Part shown: positions 46,381 to 55,262 of the stretch, piece by piece
Layout of the letters: every line of letters starts with the position of its first letter
Position numbering within the stretch: position 1 is the first letter of the stretch
NCBI RefSeq assembly: GCF_005221325.1
Contig: NZ_CP039888.1
Location: 620,001-684,000 of the forward strand
Reading direction: 5' to 3'
Source of the DNA: Agrobacterium tumefaciens
GTDB taxonomy: Bacteria > Pseudomonadota > Alphaproteobacteria > Rhizobiales > Rhizobiaceae
DNA length: 64,000 bases
Translations under genes and position numbers: made by a program
The notes under the pieces: generated by a model
Told to the model about the DNA's origin: nothing
The model's database searches: none
The model's input: the letters and a program-made list of their open reading frames with translations, nothing else

Positions 46381-47289
46381 ATGGCGACACGATTCAAGGG
46401 ACTTTCGGCTTTTCCGATTACGCCGGCTGACGAGGCCGGGCGGGTCGATGTCGAGGCCTTCTCCGCCCTGATCGCGCGGCTGGATGCGGCGGAGGTCGAT
46501 TCCGTCGGTATCCTCGGCAGCACCGGCATCTATATGTATCTCACGCGTGAGGAGAGACGTCGCGCCATCGAGGCAGCCGCCACGATCCTGAGGGGCAGGC
46601 GCACACTGATGGCAGGCGTCGGCGCCTTGCGCACCGATGAAGCCGTGGCGCTGGCGAAGGATGCCGAAGCGGCCGGCGCGGACGCGCTGCTGCTCGCGCC
46701 CGTGTCCTACACGCCGCTGACGCAGGAAGAGGCCTATCACCATTTCGCCGCCGTGGCCGGCGCGACGGCGCTGCCGCTCGCCATCTACAATAACCCGACG
46801 ACCACCCGCTTTACCTTCAGCGATGAGCTTCTGGTGCGGCTGGCCTATATCCCGAATATCCGCGCCATCAAGATGCCGCTGCCGGCCGATTCCGATTACG
46901 CCGGTGAGCTTGCGCGTCTGCGCCCCAAGCTGTCGGACGATTTCGCCATCGGCTACAGCGGTGACTGGGGCTGCACTGAGGCCACGCTCGCGGGCGGCGA
47001 CACCTGGTACAGTGTGGTTGCCGGCCTGCTGCCCGTTCCGGCCCTGCAACTGATGCGGCCGGCTCAGGCCGGCAATGAGGAGGAGGCAAAAAGGCTCGAC
47101 GCGGCCTTCCAGCCGCTTTGGGCGCTGTTTCAGGAATTCGGCAGCATCCGCGTGGTTTATGCCGCCGCCAACATCCTTTCGCTCACGGTGAGCGAACCGC
47201 CCCGGCCAATCCTGCCGCTCAGCAGCGCGGAGCGCCAGCGGGTGGAAGGGGCGCTGGAGGCACTATCCGCGCCGGAAACCGCGCCATAA
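46381..47289 (+). CDS. Dihydrodipicolinate synthase-family aldolase/lyase
   Basis: 302 aa TIM-barrel of the DapA/NanA class. Motifs LGSTGIYMYLTREER (about residue 47), Tyr before NNP (IYNNPTTTRF, about 137) and the Schiff-base Lys in IRAIKMPLP (about 166). The pyruvate-binding GSTG replaces GTTG of DapA, so true DHDPS is unlikely; probably another pyruvate-dependent aldolase. Start at 46381 after a GAGGGAGACGGAC region. Confidence 0.85.
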   Translation: MATRFKGLSAFPITPADEAGRVDVEAFSALIARLDAAEVDSVGILGSTGIYMYLTREERRRAIEAAATILRGRRTLMAGVGALRTDEAVALAKDAEAAGADALLLAPVSYTPLTQEEAYHHFAAVAGATALPLAIYNNPTTTRFTFSDELLVRLAYIPNIRAIKMPLPADSDYAGELARLRPKLSDDFAIGYSGDWGCTEATLAGGDTWYSVVAGLLPVPALQLMRPAQAGNEEEAKRLDAAFQPLWALFQEFGSIRVVYAAANILSLTVSEPPRPILPLSSAERQRVEGALEALSAPETAP

Positions 47290-47355
47290 TTCGGGCGCTT
47301 TGCGGGCGGATTGCCACGGGAATACACTGCATGACACTGCATGATACTGCGGAAA

Positions 47356-48087
47356 ATGAAAATGATGCGTCGCTTCCTCCTTGCTGCCCTGCTTGCCTCT
47401 GCCGCCTCCACCGCCTTTGCGGGGAACGGCCTTGTCGAACCGTCGCTGAAAATGACGCCGCAGCATGACGGCAAGGTGCGGGTGGCAATGACGCTCGATG
47501 CCTGCATGGGCAAGACCGACCACCGCATCCTCGATACGCTGGTGCGCGAGCGAATTCCCGCGACGATCTTCGTCACCACCCGCTGGCTGAAGCACAATGG
47601 CGAGGCCCTCGCGGTGCTGATGGCGCATCCTGACCTCTTCGAGATCGAAAACCACGGCGAAAATCATGTGCCGGCAGTCGATAAACCCGTGTCCATCTAC
47701 GGCATAGCCGCTGCCGGCTCCGAGGCGGCGGTCATACAGGAGGTGGAGGGCGGCCGTCAGGCGATCGTCGCCGCCACCGGGCTCCAGCCGCAATGGTTCC
47801 GTGGTGCGACGGCCAAATATACGAATTCCTCCATGGCCACCATCAACCGCCTCGGCATGCGGGTGGCGGGTTATTCCGTCAATGGCGATGGCGGCTCGCT
47901 TCTGGGCGCCGCCGCGACGGCAAAACACATCGCTGCTGCAAAAGATGGCGACGTCATCATCTCCCACATCAACCAGCCCACCCATGAAGCGGGCGAGGGC
48001 GTGGTGAAGGGCCTTCTGGCGCTGAAGGCGCGCGGGGTGATTTTCGCACGGCTGGACGACCCGTCCTTTGCACCGCCGGGGAATTGA
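47356..48087 (+). CDS. Polysaccharide deacetylase-like exported protein
   Basis: About 243 aa. Signal peptide (RRFLLAALLASAASTAFA). NodB-homology motifs: TLDACMGKTD (Asp-rich metal motif variant) and IENHGENHVPA (His metal ligands). Family members remove acetyl groups from chitin or peptidoglycan or related sugars. The start is uncertain among several close Mets (47341-47365). Substrate unknown. Confidence 0.8.
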   Translation: MKMMRRFLLAALLASAASTAFAGNGLVEPSLKMTPQHDGKVRVAMTLDACMGKTDHRILDTLVRERIPATIFVTTRWLKHNGEALAVLMAHPDLFEIENHGENHVPAVDKPVSIYGIAAAGSEAAVIQEVEGGRQAIVAATGLQPQWFRGATAKYTNSSMATINRLGMRVAGYSVNGDGGSLLGAAATAKHIAAAKDGDVIISHINQPTHEAGEGVVKGLLALKARGVIFARLDDPSFAPPGN

Positions 48088-48200
48088 AGCTGGGACAGAT
48101 CTTTCCTCATTCCTGTGACAAGCACAGAAATGAGGTCGTGAGCCACATCCACGCCCGTTTTTCGGCGGCATGCCGCTCGAATTTGCGCTAGCATCCCCCC

Positions 48201-49280
48201 ATGATGCTGTTCAAACGCCCCGACACTGAAACACTCTATTCCGCCCTTGTGAACAAGGACCCCGCCTATGAAGGCGTGGCCTATGTCTGCGTGACCTCCA
48301 CCAAGATTTTCTGTCGCTTCACCTGTACGGCGCGCAAGCCGAAGATCGAGAACTGCCGGTTCCGTGAAACCATCGCCGAATGCCTGGAGGCTGGTTTCCG
48401 CCCGTGCAAGCGCTGCAAGCCGATATTGTCCTATGGCACGGCCGACGAAACCGTGACCGCGCTTCTGACCGCGCTGGAAAACGAACCGGCGCGGCGCTGG
48501 CGCGAGGAGGATGTGGTGGCGCTCGGCCATGATCCCTCCACCGTACGGCGCACCTTCAAACGCCGTTTCGGCATGAGCTTCCTGGAAATCGCCCGGCTGC
48601 GGCGGGTGGGAGATGCGGCGGAAAGCCTTGCCTCGGGCGAAGCGGTGATCGGCGCGCAGATCGATGCCGGTTACGAATCCGGCAGCGGCTTTCGCTCGGC
48701 CATCAACCAGTTTTTCGGCACCTCGCCCGCCGCCATGAAGGGCAGGGGGTTCCTCAAGGGCGACTGGATCGATACCCCGATCGGTCCGATGCTGGCCGTC
48801 GCTGACGATCACGCCCTGCATCTCCTCGAATTCGCCGACCGGCCCGCCCTTCCTGCCGAGTTGAAGCGGCTGAAGGCGCGCACCGGCGCGGATATGGTGC
48901 TCGGCCGCACCGCGGTCACGGGCCAGATCGCCGCGGAACTCGCCGCCTATTTTGCCGGCAATTCTGCCGCCTTCGAAACCCGGCTCGCGGGCCACGGCAC
49001 GCCCTTCGAACGCGATGTCTGGCGGAACCTGCGGGAGATTCCGGCAGGTGAGATTGTCAGCTATTCCTCGCTCGCAACTAGCATGGACAGGTCCTCCGCC
49101 GTGCGCGCAGTGGCCCGTGCCAATGGCGCCAACCAGATCGCCATCGTCGTTCCCTGCCACCGGGTGTTGGGCGCGGATGGCAGCCTGACGGGGTATGGCG
49201 GGGGGCTATGGCGCAAGAAGTGGCTGATTGAGCACGAGCGCCGCATGGCGAGCGCGCAGGGATTGCCGCTCGCTTCCTGA
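48201..49280 (+). CDS. ada: Ada, methylated-DNA repair protein and transcriptional activator
   Basis: 359 aa. N-terminal Zn domain with methyl acceptor Cys38 and Cys42, Cys69, Cys72 (IFCRFTCTARKP, RPCKRCKP). An AraC-type HTH (about 80-185) follows. The C-terminal O6-methylguanine methyltransferase has the active-site PCHR (about residue 318) in IAIVVPCHRVLG. Repairs methylated DNA and activates its own regulon when methylated. Confidence 0.93.
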   Translation: MMLFKRPDTETLYSALVNKDPAYEGVAYVCVTSTKIFCRFTCTARKPKIENCRFRETIAECLEAGFRPCKRCKPILSYGTADETVTALLTALENEPARRWREEDVVALGHDPSTVRRTFKRRFGMSFLEIARLRRVGDAAESLASGEAVIGAQIDAGYESGSGFRSAINQFFGTSPAAMKGRGFLKGDWIDTPIGPMLAVADDHALHLLEFADRPALPAELKRLKARTGADMVLGRTAVTGQIAAELAAYFAGNSAAFETRLAGHGTPFERDVWRNLREIPAGEIVSYSSLATSMDRSSAVRAVARANGANQIAIVVPCHRVLGADGSLTGYGGGLWRKKWLIEHERRMASAQGLPLAS

Positions 49281-49584
49281 GCGGCCTGGCGGTTGGGTTT
49301 CAGGAGGTTGTTAATTGATAGTGGAGTGGGTGGGTGTGGTTTACCCCCCTCTGCCCTGCCGGGCATCTCCCCCTCAAGGGGGGAGATCGGCAGGAGGCGC
49401 TTTCGTCGCTCCATTCTCAAGCGTCGAGATGGGCGAGACCTCGCCGCTTGTCGATCTCCCCCCTTGAGGGGGAGATGCCCGGCAGGGCAGAGGGGGGTAA
49501 ACCCCACGCGCCCTCCGCCAACGGACAATCCCCTGAAAGCCCACACCTAGAGCATTTTCGCACTTCCGACCAGAAACCCGGCGT
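49281..49584. other. Intergenic region holding a family C repeat
   Basis: 304 bp between ada and the convergent permease gene. The family C element fills 49342-49500. The remainder (49548-49570) carries CTAGAGCATTTTCGCACTTCC, a motif common between rhizobial genes. No ORF assigned. Confidence 0.5.
49342..49500. repeat. Long inverted-repeat element, family C (copy 2)
   Basis: Terminal inverted repeats TACCCCCCTCTGCCCTGCCG and mirror CGGCAGGGCAGAGGGGGGTA, extending about 45 bp inward. The right inner part, read in reverse, matches the left inner part of copy 1 (GGAGATCGACAAGCGGCGAG), so the two copies are inverted relative to each other. Confidence 0.85.
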
Positions 49585-50781
49585 CTAATCCGGCAGCTTA
49601 GGCACCACTCGCCGCGAGGGAAACAGTTCCCGCGTCACCGTCATGGCGATCAGTGACAGCGGCAGGGCCAGCATGGCGCCGGCCGCTCCCCACATCCATG
49701 TCCAGAAGATGATCATCACGAAGACGAGGAAGGGGTTGATCTCCATGTTGCGGCCCACGACAGCCGGAAAGGCGAGGTTTTCCATCAACAGGTGAATGGT
49801 GAAGAAGATCGCCGCCGGCATGAGCGCCAGAATCATGTTGTCATGGGTGATGATGCCGGCCACCGTCAGCGAAATCGTCATGGCGGTGATGCCGAGAAAC
49901 GGCACGAAGCTGGAGAGGAAGGCAAACAGCCCCCAGAGCAGCGGCATGGCCAGCCCGCCGAAATAGGCAATGACCACCATGGTCACGCCAAGCCCGGCAT
50001 AGATCAGCGCCGCCGTGGCGAAATAGGTGCCGAGCACCTCCTCCACCGAACCGATGATGCGGATGGTGCGCAGCCGCTGGTGGCGGGCGGGAAAAGCCAT
50101 GATGATCGCCTTGCGCAACCGCAGCCGGCTGTAGAGAAACATCAGCAGCGCGGCGAGGAAGATCAGGCCTTGAATGACGGCGGGGGTGATGTTGGCGCCG
50201 ATCACGGAAATGATCTCGCCGCTGCGCGAAATCAGCGATTCCATCGACATAGACCCCATGCTGAAACTGGCGGCTGAAATATTCAGCCATCGGAGGCTTT
50301 GCAGATAGGGCAGGAAACGGTCGATGCTGCGTTCCACCAGCGCCGGCCCCTCCGAGGCCAGCAGAGAGAGCGGCTCGGTCAGCGAATTAATGACGAAGAA
50401 CATCACCACCGCCACGAGGCTGGAAAGAATGAGCGCGACGCCAAAGCCGGGAATGCCATAGGAGCCGAGTTTTTCGGCGGCGATGCCGAGGATCATGCCG
50501 ACCACGATGGCCATCACCACCGGAATGAGGATGAGCGACAATTCGTGGATGACCGCCATCAGCATGATGAGAAAGATGCCGATGACAGACCAGGCGACAA
50601 CCACCTCCAGCGCTTCACGGCCGAGCGGCTGCTGGCTGCGCGCATCATCGCGACGCGAGCCGGACATAGGCTCTTCCAGCGGATCCGCTCTTGTTACCGG
50701 AATGACTCCGGTCGTCGTGCCGGCATTTGCAGCAGCGCCGACCAAGCTGCCGGTCTTCTCCGGCCTGGCATTTTCATTCAT
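49585..50781 (-). CDS. AI-2E family transporter
   Basis: 398 aa membrane protein with about eight TM helices. The N-terminal ~55 residues are polar. Family features: VIGIFLIMLMAVIHELSLILIPVVMAIVVGMIL and GLFAFLSSFVPFLGITAMTISL. AI-2E proteins include AI-2 exporters (TqsA) and Na+/H+ antiporters; specificity is not predictable. Start at 50781 (MNENARPE). Confidence 0.85.
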   Translation of the reverse strand: MNENARPEKTGSLVGAAANAGTTTGVIPVTRADPLEEPMSGSRRDDARSQQPLGREALEVVVAWSVIGIFLIMLMAVIHELSLILIPVVMAIVVGMILGIAAEKLGSYGIPGFGVALILSSLVAVVMFFVINSLTEPLSLLASEGPALVERSIDRFLPYLQSLRWLNISAASFSMGSMSMESLISRSGEIISVIGANITPAVIQGLIFLAALLMFLYSRLRLRKAIIMAFPARHQRLRTIRIIGSVEEVLGTYFATAALIYAGLGVTMVVIAYFGGLAMPLLWGLFAFLSSFVPFLGITAMTISLTVAGIITHDNMILALMPAAIFFTIHLLMENLAFPAVVGRNMEINPFLVFVMIIFWTWMWGAAGAMLALPLSLIAMTVTRELFPSRRVVPKLPD

Positions 50782-50865
50782 CGAACGGTCCCCCAATAAG
50801 GTGACAAACGTTCGAGAAATGTGGCGGTTCCGGGGCGGCACAAATTTCTGCCGCCCCTTTTGCGT

Positions 50866-51726
50866 TTATGCGGAAAGCTTTAGCCCGATCCCCCAGGGGT
50901 CTTTGAGGACGATGCCGTCACTTTGCCTTTCGGTCGCGATTTCCAGCCGGTCGAGGGCCGCGATCGCCGTGTCGAGCGCGGCCTTCTCGTTGAACTTCAG
51001 CGAATAGCCGGCAAGGCCGGTCATGTTGTCCTTGCGGGCTACTGCCCCCCGGCTGTTCCAGATATTGGCGGCCACATGATGATGATAGGCCCCCGAGCCG
51101 AAGAAGCTCGCACCGGGATAACGCGCCATGATCTTCAGCCCCAGCACATCCTGATAGAACTCATCCGCCTGCGGAATATTGCCGACCTGCAGATGGATAT
51201 GGCCGATGGCGGTTCCATCAGCAGCGCCGGTAAACGCCGTTTTCGGCGCGCTGTCGTAAAGCGCCCGCAGGTTGAGGCCGATCGTCGCCATCTCCACCGT
51301 GCCGTCGGGCTGGTAGCTCCATTCGTCCGGCGAACGGTCGCGATAGACCTCGATGCCGTTGCCTTCCGGGTCGGCAAGATAGATCGCCTCGCTGACCAGA
51401 TGGTCTGACGCGCCCTGAAGCTGGATATTGTTATGGGCGGCATGCGCCAGCCAATGGGCGAGATCATTACGGCTCGGCATCAGGAAGGCGGTGTGGAACA
51501 GGCCCGCGGCATTGCGCGGCGCGCGTTCCGCCGTGTCGGAGGTGGACAGCGTCAGCAGCGGCTGGCCGTTTACCCCAAGCACTTCGCCGCTCGGATTCTT
51601 TTCAAGAACGGAAAGACCGATGATCTTCTGGTAAAAATCCGAAACGCGCGGCAGATCGTGAACGACGAGATGCGCCTGACCGACATAGGCCGGCCGCGTC
51701 AGGGCGAATTGTTTGATTTCACTCAT
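50866..51726 (-). CDS. VOC-family catechol-2,3-dioxygenase-like protein
   Basis: 286 aa with two VOC domains (about 15-135 and 170-280). Metal-ligand candidates: His in VGQAHLVVHD, Glu in GNGIEVYRDR, His in AIGHIHLQVGN. Close to the CatE-type extradiol dioxygenase group, but ring-cleavage is not proven. Start at 51726 (MSEIKQF). Confidence 0.82.
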   Translation of the reverse strand: MSEIKQFALTRPAYVGQAHLVVHDLPRVSDFYQKIIGLSVLEKNPSGEVLGVNGQPLLTLSTSDTAERAPRNAAGLFHTAFLMPSRNDLAHWLAHAAHNNIQLQGASDHLVSEAIYLADPEGNGIEVYRDRSPDEWSYQPDGTVEMATIGLNLRALYDSAPKTAFTGAADGTAIGHIHLQVGNIPQADEFYQDVLGLKIMARYPGASFFGSGAYHHHVAANIWNSRGAVARKDNMTGLAGYSLKFNEKAALDTAIAALDRLEIATERQSDGIVLKDPWGIGLKLSA

Positions 51727-52005
51727 CATGATCTCCATATTGAATCCGAAGCGCCATGGGGCGGATCGGTCGCCGATGATATCGGCCGACGCCGCTTTGC
51801 GGCGTTTGTCGAAGGCGAATATGGGCTGGTTTCGTCGTTCAGCAAAGATCGCAGTGTGGCGATTGACTGTCCACCATTCGTTGACAATGCCACCCGCTGG
51901 CGCTCTCTCCGGCTTTGACTTCGATCAAGGTGAAGACGGCGCTGCCGGGGAAATATGAGCCGAGCCCGACACGCGAAATGGCGGATCAAGCCAAAGGAGA
52001 CAGCC

Positions 52006-52416
52006 ATGTACAAGAAGATCATCGTACCGGTAGACCTCAGCGCCACCGACAAGGGGGAAAAGATCCTCGCCAGGGCCAAGGCGCTGCTGGACCCCGAAGG
52101 CGAGATCGTTCTCATCAACGTGGTCGAGGAACTGCCGGGTTATATGGCGATCGACCTGCCTGTCGACCTCATCGAAAACGCCATCAAGGACGCCAAGACC
52201 AAGCTTTCGGACCTCAAGACCAAGGCAGGTTTCAAGGGCAGCCAGGAAATCAGAAGCGGCGCACCCGCACGCGAGATCATCGCCGCCGCCGAAGAGCACA
52301 AGGCGGACCTCATCATCATCGCGTCGCACACGCCTGATTTCAGCAATTATTTCATCGGCGCCACCGCCGACCGCGTGGTGCGCCACGCTAAATGCTCGGT
52401 GCTGGTGGATCGCTAA
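52006..52416 (+). CDS. Universal stress protein (UspA family)
   Basis: 136 aa. N-terminal KKIIVPVDLSATDKG and C-terminal ADLIIIASHTPDFSNYFIGATADRVVRHAKCSVLVDR. The ATP-binding signature G-2x-G-9x-G is degenerate (the first glycines are replaced), so nucleotide binding is doubtful. AAGGAGACAGCC precedes the ATG. Confidence 0.88.
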   Translation: MYKKIIVPVDLSATDKGEKILARAKALLDPEGEIVLINVVEELPGYMAIDLPVDLIENAIKDAKTKLSDLKTKAGFKGSQEIRSGAPAREIIAAAEEHKADLIIIASHTPDFSNYFIGATADRVVRHAKCSVLVDR

Positions 52417-52460
52417 GAGTTTGACGTTTTAGGGTTGCGGGCGGGTTTCCCGCACCCCAA

Positions 52461-52516
52461 GCTTTTCCAGGAAAAGTGGAATCCGGTTTTCCGTCCGGAA
52501 ATGCGACAAAACAAGA
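52461..52516 (+). repeat. Short rhizobial intergenic motif, family D
   Basis: CTTTTCCAGGAAAAG palindrome followed by GGTTTTCCGTCCGGAAATGC, then GACAAAACAA. The second half recurs, slightly changed, at 21988-22020. This motif is widespread between rhizobial genes (recalled, not searched). It lies just before the DksA-like gene. Confidence 0.6.
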
Positions 52517-52538
52517 AGATCGGCTGGAGGAGAAGTCC

Positions 52539-52859
52539 ATGAATGTCGAAGGTTACGAAAAAATCCTGCGTGACCGCCAGCGCGAGCTTTATCGCCGCCT
52601 GCACAAAATCGAGGCCGATTTCGAGGAGCCGCGCAACCCCGATGACGAGGATCGCGCCAGCGAACGCAGCAATGACGAGGTGCTGGACGAGCTGGGGCAG
52701 GTGGGGCAGGACGAACTGCGCGCCATCGATGCCGCGCTCGACCGCGTCGCGAACGGCACTTTCGGCACCTGCGTCAAATGCGGAAGCAAGATTTCGGAGG
52801 ATCGGCTGAAGGCGGTGCCCTATACGCCGTTTTGCCAGGAATGCGCTGCGGCTTTGTGA
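52539..52859 (+). CDS. DksA/TraR-type zinc-finger protein
   Basis: 106 aa. N-terminal coiled coil (residues 4-40) and C-terminal zinc finger CVKCGSKI...FCQEC (about residues 77-101). RNA-polymerase secondary-channel factors of this type modulate transcription, with or without ppGpp. It is shorter than DksA, so it may be a DksA-like paralogue. GGAGGAGAAG site. Confidence 0.85.
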   Translation: MNVEGYEKILRDRQRELYRRLHKIEADFEEPRNPDDEDRASERSNDEVLDELGQVGQDELRAIDAALDRVANGTFGTCVKCGSKISEDRLKAVPYTPFCQECAAAL

Positions 52860-52879
52860 GGGTTGCGCTCTCTTTCTTC

Positions 52880-52992
52880 CGTCATGCCGGACCTGATCCG
52901 GCATCCAGCCGACGCGCGTCTGCGCGGCGAGAGATTTCTTTCAGCCCAAGGACTTGGGCTGGCTAGATACCGGCTCAGGGCCGGTATGACGG
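52880..52992. repeat. Mosaic palindromic repeat, family A (copy 5)
   Basis: CGTCATGCCGGACCTGATCC left arm and GGCTCAGGGCCGGTATGACG right arm; internal GCGCGTCTGCGCGG and CCAAGGACTTGGGCTGGCTAG. Left and right arms pair less well with each other than in copy 3, as if assembled from different modules. It occupies most of the gene-free stretch 52860-53169. Confidence 0.85.
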
Positions 52993-53169
52993 TGTGTAGG
53001 TACGACACCTGAAAAACTTATCCTTATTGCCAGGGAACGTCGCCTGCCCCCAACCTCTCCTTTCGCAACAGCCTCGAACGCAATTTGATCGCCGTTAACC
53101 GGACGCTGTCTTGTTCCTGTCTAATATTGTCTCCATGCTTTGATGAAGCACACAGACGGGATTGGACCA

Positions 53170-53838
53170 ATGAGCGAGATGTGGCGGTTCGGGCGCCAGT
53201 ATGATTTTCACGAGATCGTCGCCGATGGCATCGTCCACGGTGTCGGTATCGTATTTGCGCTGGTCGGCGCCACGGCGCTGATTTTTTACGCGACCGTCTG
53301 GGGCACGCTGAGCGCGATTGCCGCGGCGTGGATTTACGGTCTCGGTCTCGTCGCCTGTCTTTCCGTATCCTTCACCTACAATATCTGGCCGCATTCCAGG
53401 GTGAAATGGTTCCTGCGCCGCCTCGATCATTCGGCCATTTTCATTCTCATCGCCGCCACCTATACGCCCTTCCTGATGCGCGGTATCAACGATCCGCTGA
53501 TCGCCGTCATGCTGGGCCTCATCTGGCTCGCGGCGCTCTGCGGCATTCTCCTCAAATGCCTGTTTCCCGGCCGTTACGACCGGGTGGCCATCGGCCTTTA
53601 TCTCGCCATGGGCTGGAGCGGCATCATGGTGGTCGAGCCCCTGTCGTCGCATCTCGCCCCCGTCACGCTCTGGCTCATCGTCGCCGGCGGTGTCATCTAT
53701 TCGCTCGGCGTGGTGTTCCATGTCTGGGAAAAGCTGCGTTTCCAGAACGCCATCTGGCACGGTTTCGTCGTCTCCGCCGCTGCGGTTCATTATTTCGCCG
53801 TGGTCACGGCCTTCAGCTTCGTTCCGCTCGCATCGTAA
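53170..53838 (+). CDS. Hemolysin III family (PAQR-like) membrane protein
   Basis: 222 aa with seven TM helices. Conserved DGIVHGVGIVFALVG with His, LDHSAIFILIAATYTPF, and IWHGFVVSAAAVHYFAVV with C-terminal His: the metal-site pattern of the PAQR/HlyIII family. Possible hydrolase or membrane homeostasis role; haemolysis is not implied. Start at 53170 (MSEMWRFG), which fits the family. Confidence 0.86.
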   Translation: MSEMWRFGRQYDFHEIVADGIVHGVGIVFALVGATALIFYATVWGTLSAIAAAWIYGLGLVACLSVSFTYNIWPHSRVKWFLRRLDHSAIFILIAATYTPFLMRGINDPLIAVMLGLIWLAALCGILLKCLFPGRYDRVAIGLYLAMGWSGIMVVEPLSSHLAPVTLWLIVAGGVIYSLGVVFHVWEKLRFQNAIWHGFVVSAAAVHYFAVVTAFSFVPLAS

Positions 53839-53942
53839 TGACCGGCGCACTGGACATTGCTCCGCGTCATCGCTTAAGGCTCGTCGCAGGAGCCGCCGCC
53901 TTTCCACGGCTGCTCGTTCGGAAATATGAGGGTGAAGCAATA

Positions 53943-54440
53943 ATGACCGTGGAACTGCGCGACGCGACCGTCGACGATCTCTCCGGCATCATGGAGATTT
54001 ACAACGATGCGGTCGTCAACACGACGGCGATCTGGAACGAGGTCGTGGTCGATCTGGAGAACCGGAAGGAATGGTTCGCCGCCCGCACGTCACGGGGTTT
54101 TCCGGTCATCGTCGCCATTCTCGACGGCAAGGTTGCCGGCTACGCATCCTATGGCGACTGGCGCGCTTTTGATGGCTATCGCCACACCCGCGAACATTCG
54201 GTCTATGTGCACAAGGATGCCCGCGGCCACGGCATCGGCAAGCGGCTGATGCAGGCGCTGATCGACCATGCGAGCGGCAACGACGTGCATGTGCTGATCG
54301 CCGCCATCGAAGCGGAAAACACCGCTTCCATCCGCCTGCATGAAAGCCTCGGTTTCAGGGTCGTCGGCCGGTTTTCGGAAGTCGGTATCAAGTTCGGCCG
54401 CTGGCTGGATTTGACGTGTATGGAACTGAAGTTGGGCTAG
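53943..54440 (+). CDS. GNAT acetyltransferase, phosphinothricin/methionine-sulfoximine type
   Basis: 165 aa. Acetyl-CoA motif ARGHGIGKRLMQALI and PAT/MddA signatures ATVDDLSGIMEIYNDAVVNTTAIWNE and SIRLHESLGFRVVGRFSEVG. N-acetylates phosphinothricin-like amino acids or methionine sulfone/sulfoximine. Paralogous to the gene at 26.7 kb. ATG 53943 follows a GAGGGTGAAGCA stretch. Confidence 0.88.
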   Translation: MTVELRDATVDDLSGIMEIYNDAVVNTTAIWNEVVVDLENRKEWFAARTSRGFPVIVAILDGKVAGYASYGDWRAFDGYRHTREHSVYVHKDARGHGIGKRLMQALIDHASGNDVHVLIAAIEAENTASIRLHESLGFRVVGRFSEVGIKFGRWLDLTCMELKLG

Positions 54441-54498
54441 TAGGCTGGATGGGTTGACGAGAGACGTCGCCCTTGTGCAGGACGTCCAACCTCTCCTC

Positions 54499-54585
54499 CG
54501 TCATCCTCGGGCTTGTCCCGAGGATCTGCAACCGATTGATTTTATTCGACGTGTTTGGATCCTCGGCACAGGGCCGAGGATGACG
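54499..54585. repeat. Palindromic repeat, family B (copy 2)
   Basis: CGTCATCCTCGGGCTTGTCC and GGCACAGGGCCGAGGATGACG arms around ATCTGCAACCGATTGATTTTATTCG. Closely matches copy 1 at 32.6 kb over its full length. Confidence 0.85.
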
Positions 54586-54652
54586 CTGAGTGCTTGGGAT
54601 GGGCGTCAGTAAACCCACGTCGCTTGCCGTATCGGCGTCACCCACTACCCAA

Positions 54653-55060
54653 TCAAACCGGCTCGAACACCATCGAATGGCCGTTAATGCAATAACGCAG
54701 TCCCGTGGGCGGCGGGCCGTCGGGGAAGACGTGGCCGAGATGGCCGCCGCAATTGGCGCAGCGGATTTCCGTGCGCACCATTCCGTGGGTTGCATCGCGA
54801 TGTTCCGTCACAGCGCCGGGCTTCACAGGCTCGAAATAGCTCGGCCAGCCGCAGCCGGCATCGAATTTCGTATCGGAAAGGAACAGCGGCTCGTCGCAGG
54901 CCGCGCAGCGGTAGAGGCCCTTCTGGAATGTATCCCAATAGGGTCCGGTGAAGGCGCGCTCGGTGCCGTGTTCGCGCAGGATGCGATATTGCTCCGGCGT
55001 CAGCTGCTCACGCCAGTCCGCATCGGTCTTGTTCACTTTGGGGGATGTCAGATCGCTCAT
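54653..55060 (-). CDS. msrB: Peptide methionine-R-sulfoxide reductase MsrB
   Basis: 135 aa. Zinc-binding CAAC and CANCGG pairs, catalytic Cys in [10 protein letters not shown] near the C-terminus, and [12 protein letters not shown] are diagnostic. Repairs oxidised methionine with thioredoxin. ATG 55060. Preceded on its strand by a GAAAGGATCATTCC region. Confidence 0.94.
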   Translation of the reverse strand: MSDLTSPKVNKTDADWREQLTPEQYRILREHGTERAFTGPYWDTFQKGLYRCAACDEPLFLSDTKFDAGCGWPSYFEPVKPGAVTEHRDATHGMVRTEIRCANCGGHLGHVFPDGPPPTGLRYCINGHSMVFEPV

Positions 55061-55262
55061 GGAATGATCCTTTCTGTTCCCGCCACAAATAATCATCGCC
55101 GCCGCCGATTGAAAGGGGCGAGGCGTCATAACGCGTTCGTTATGGGGCGGGAGTACCGATTTGGGTTGAGATGCCGGTGGGTATGGCTTAACTGAAACTC
55201 GATTTGAAAGAAGAACGCCATGCATTGGCGCGAAGGGATGGGGGACATCCCAGGAGATGTGA

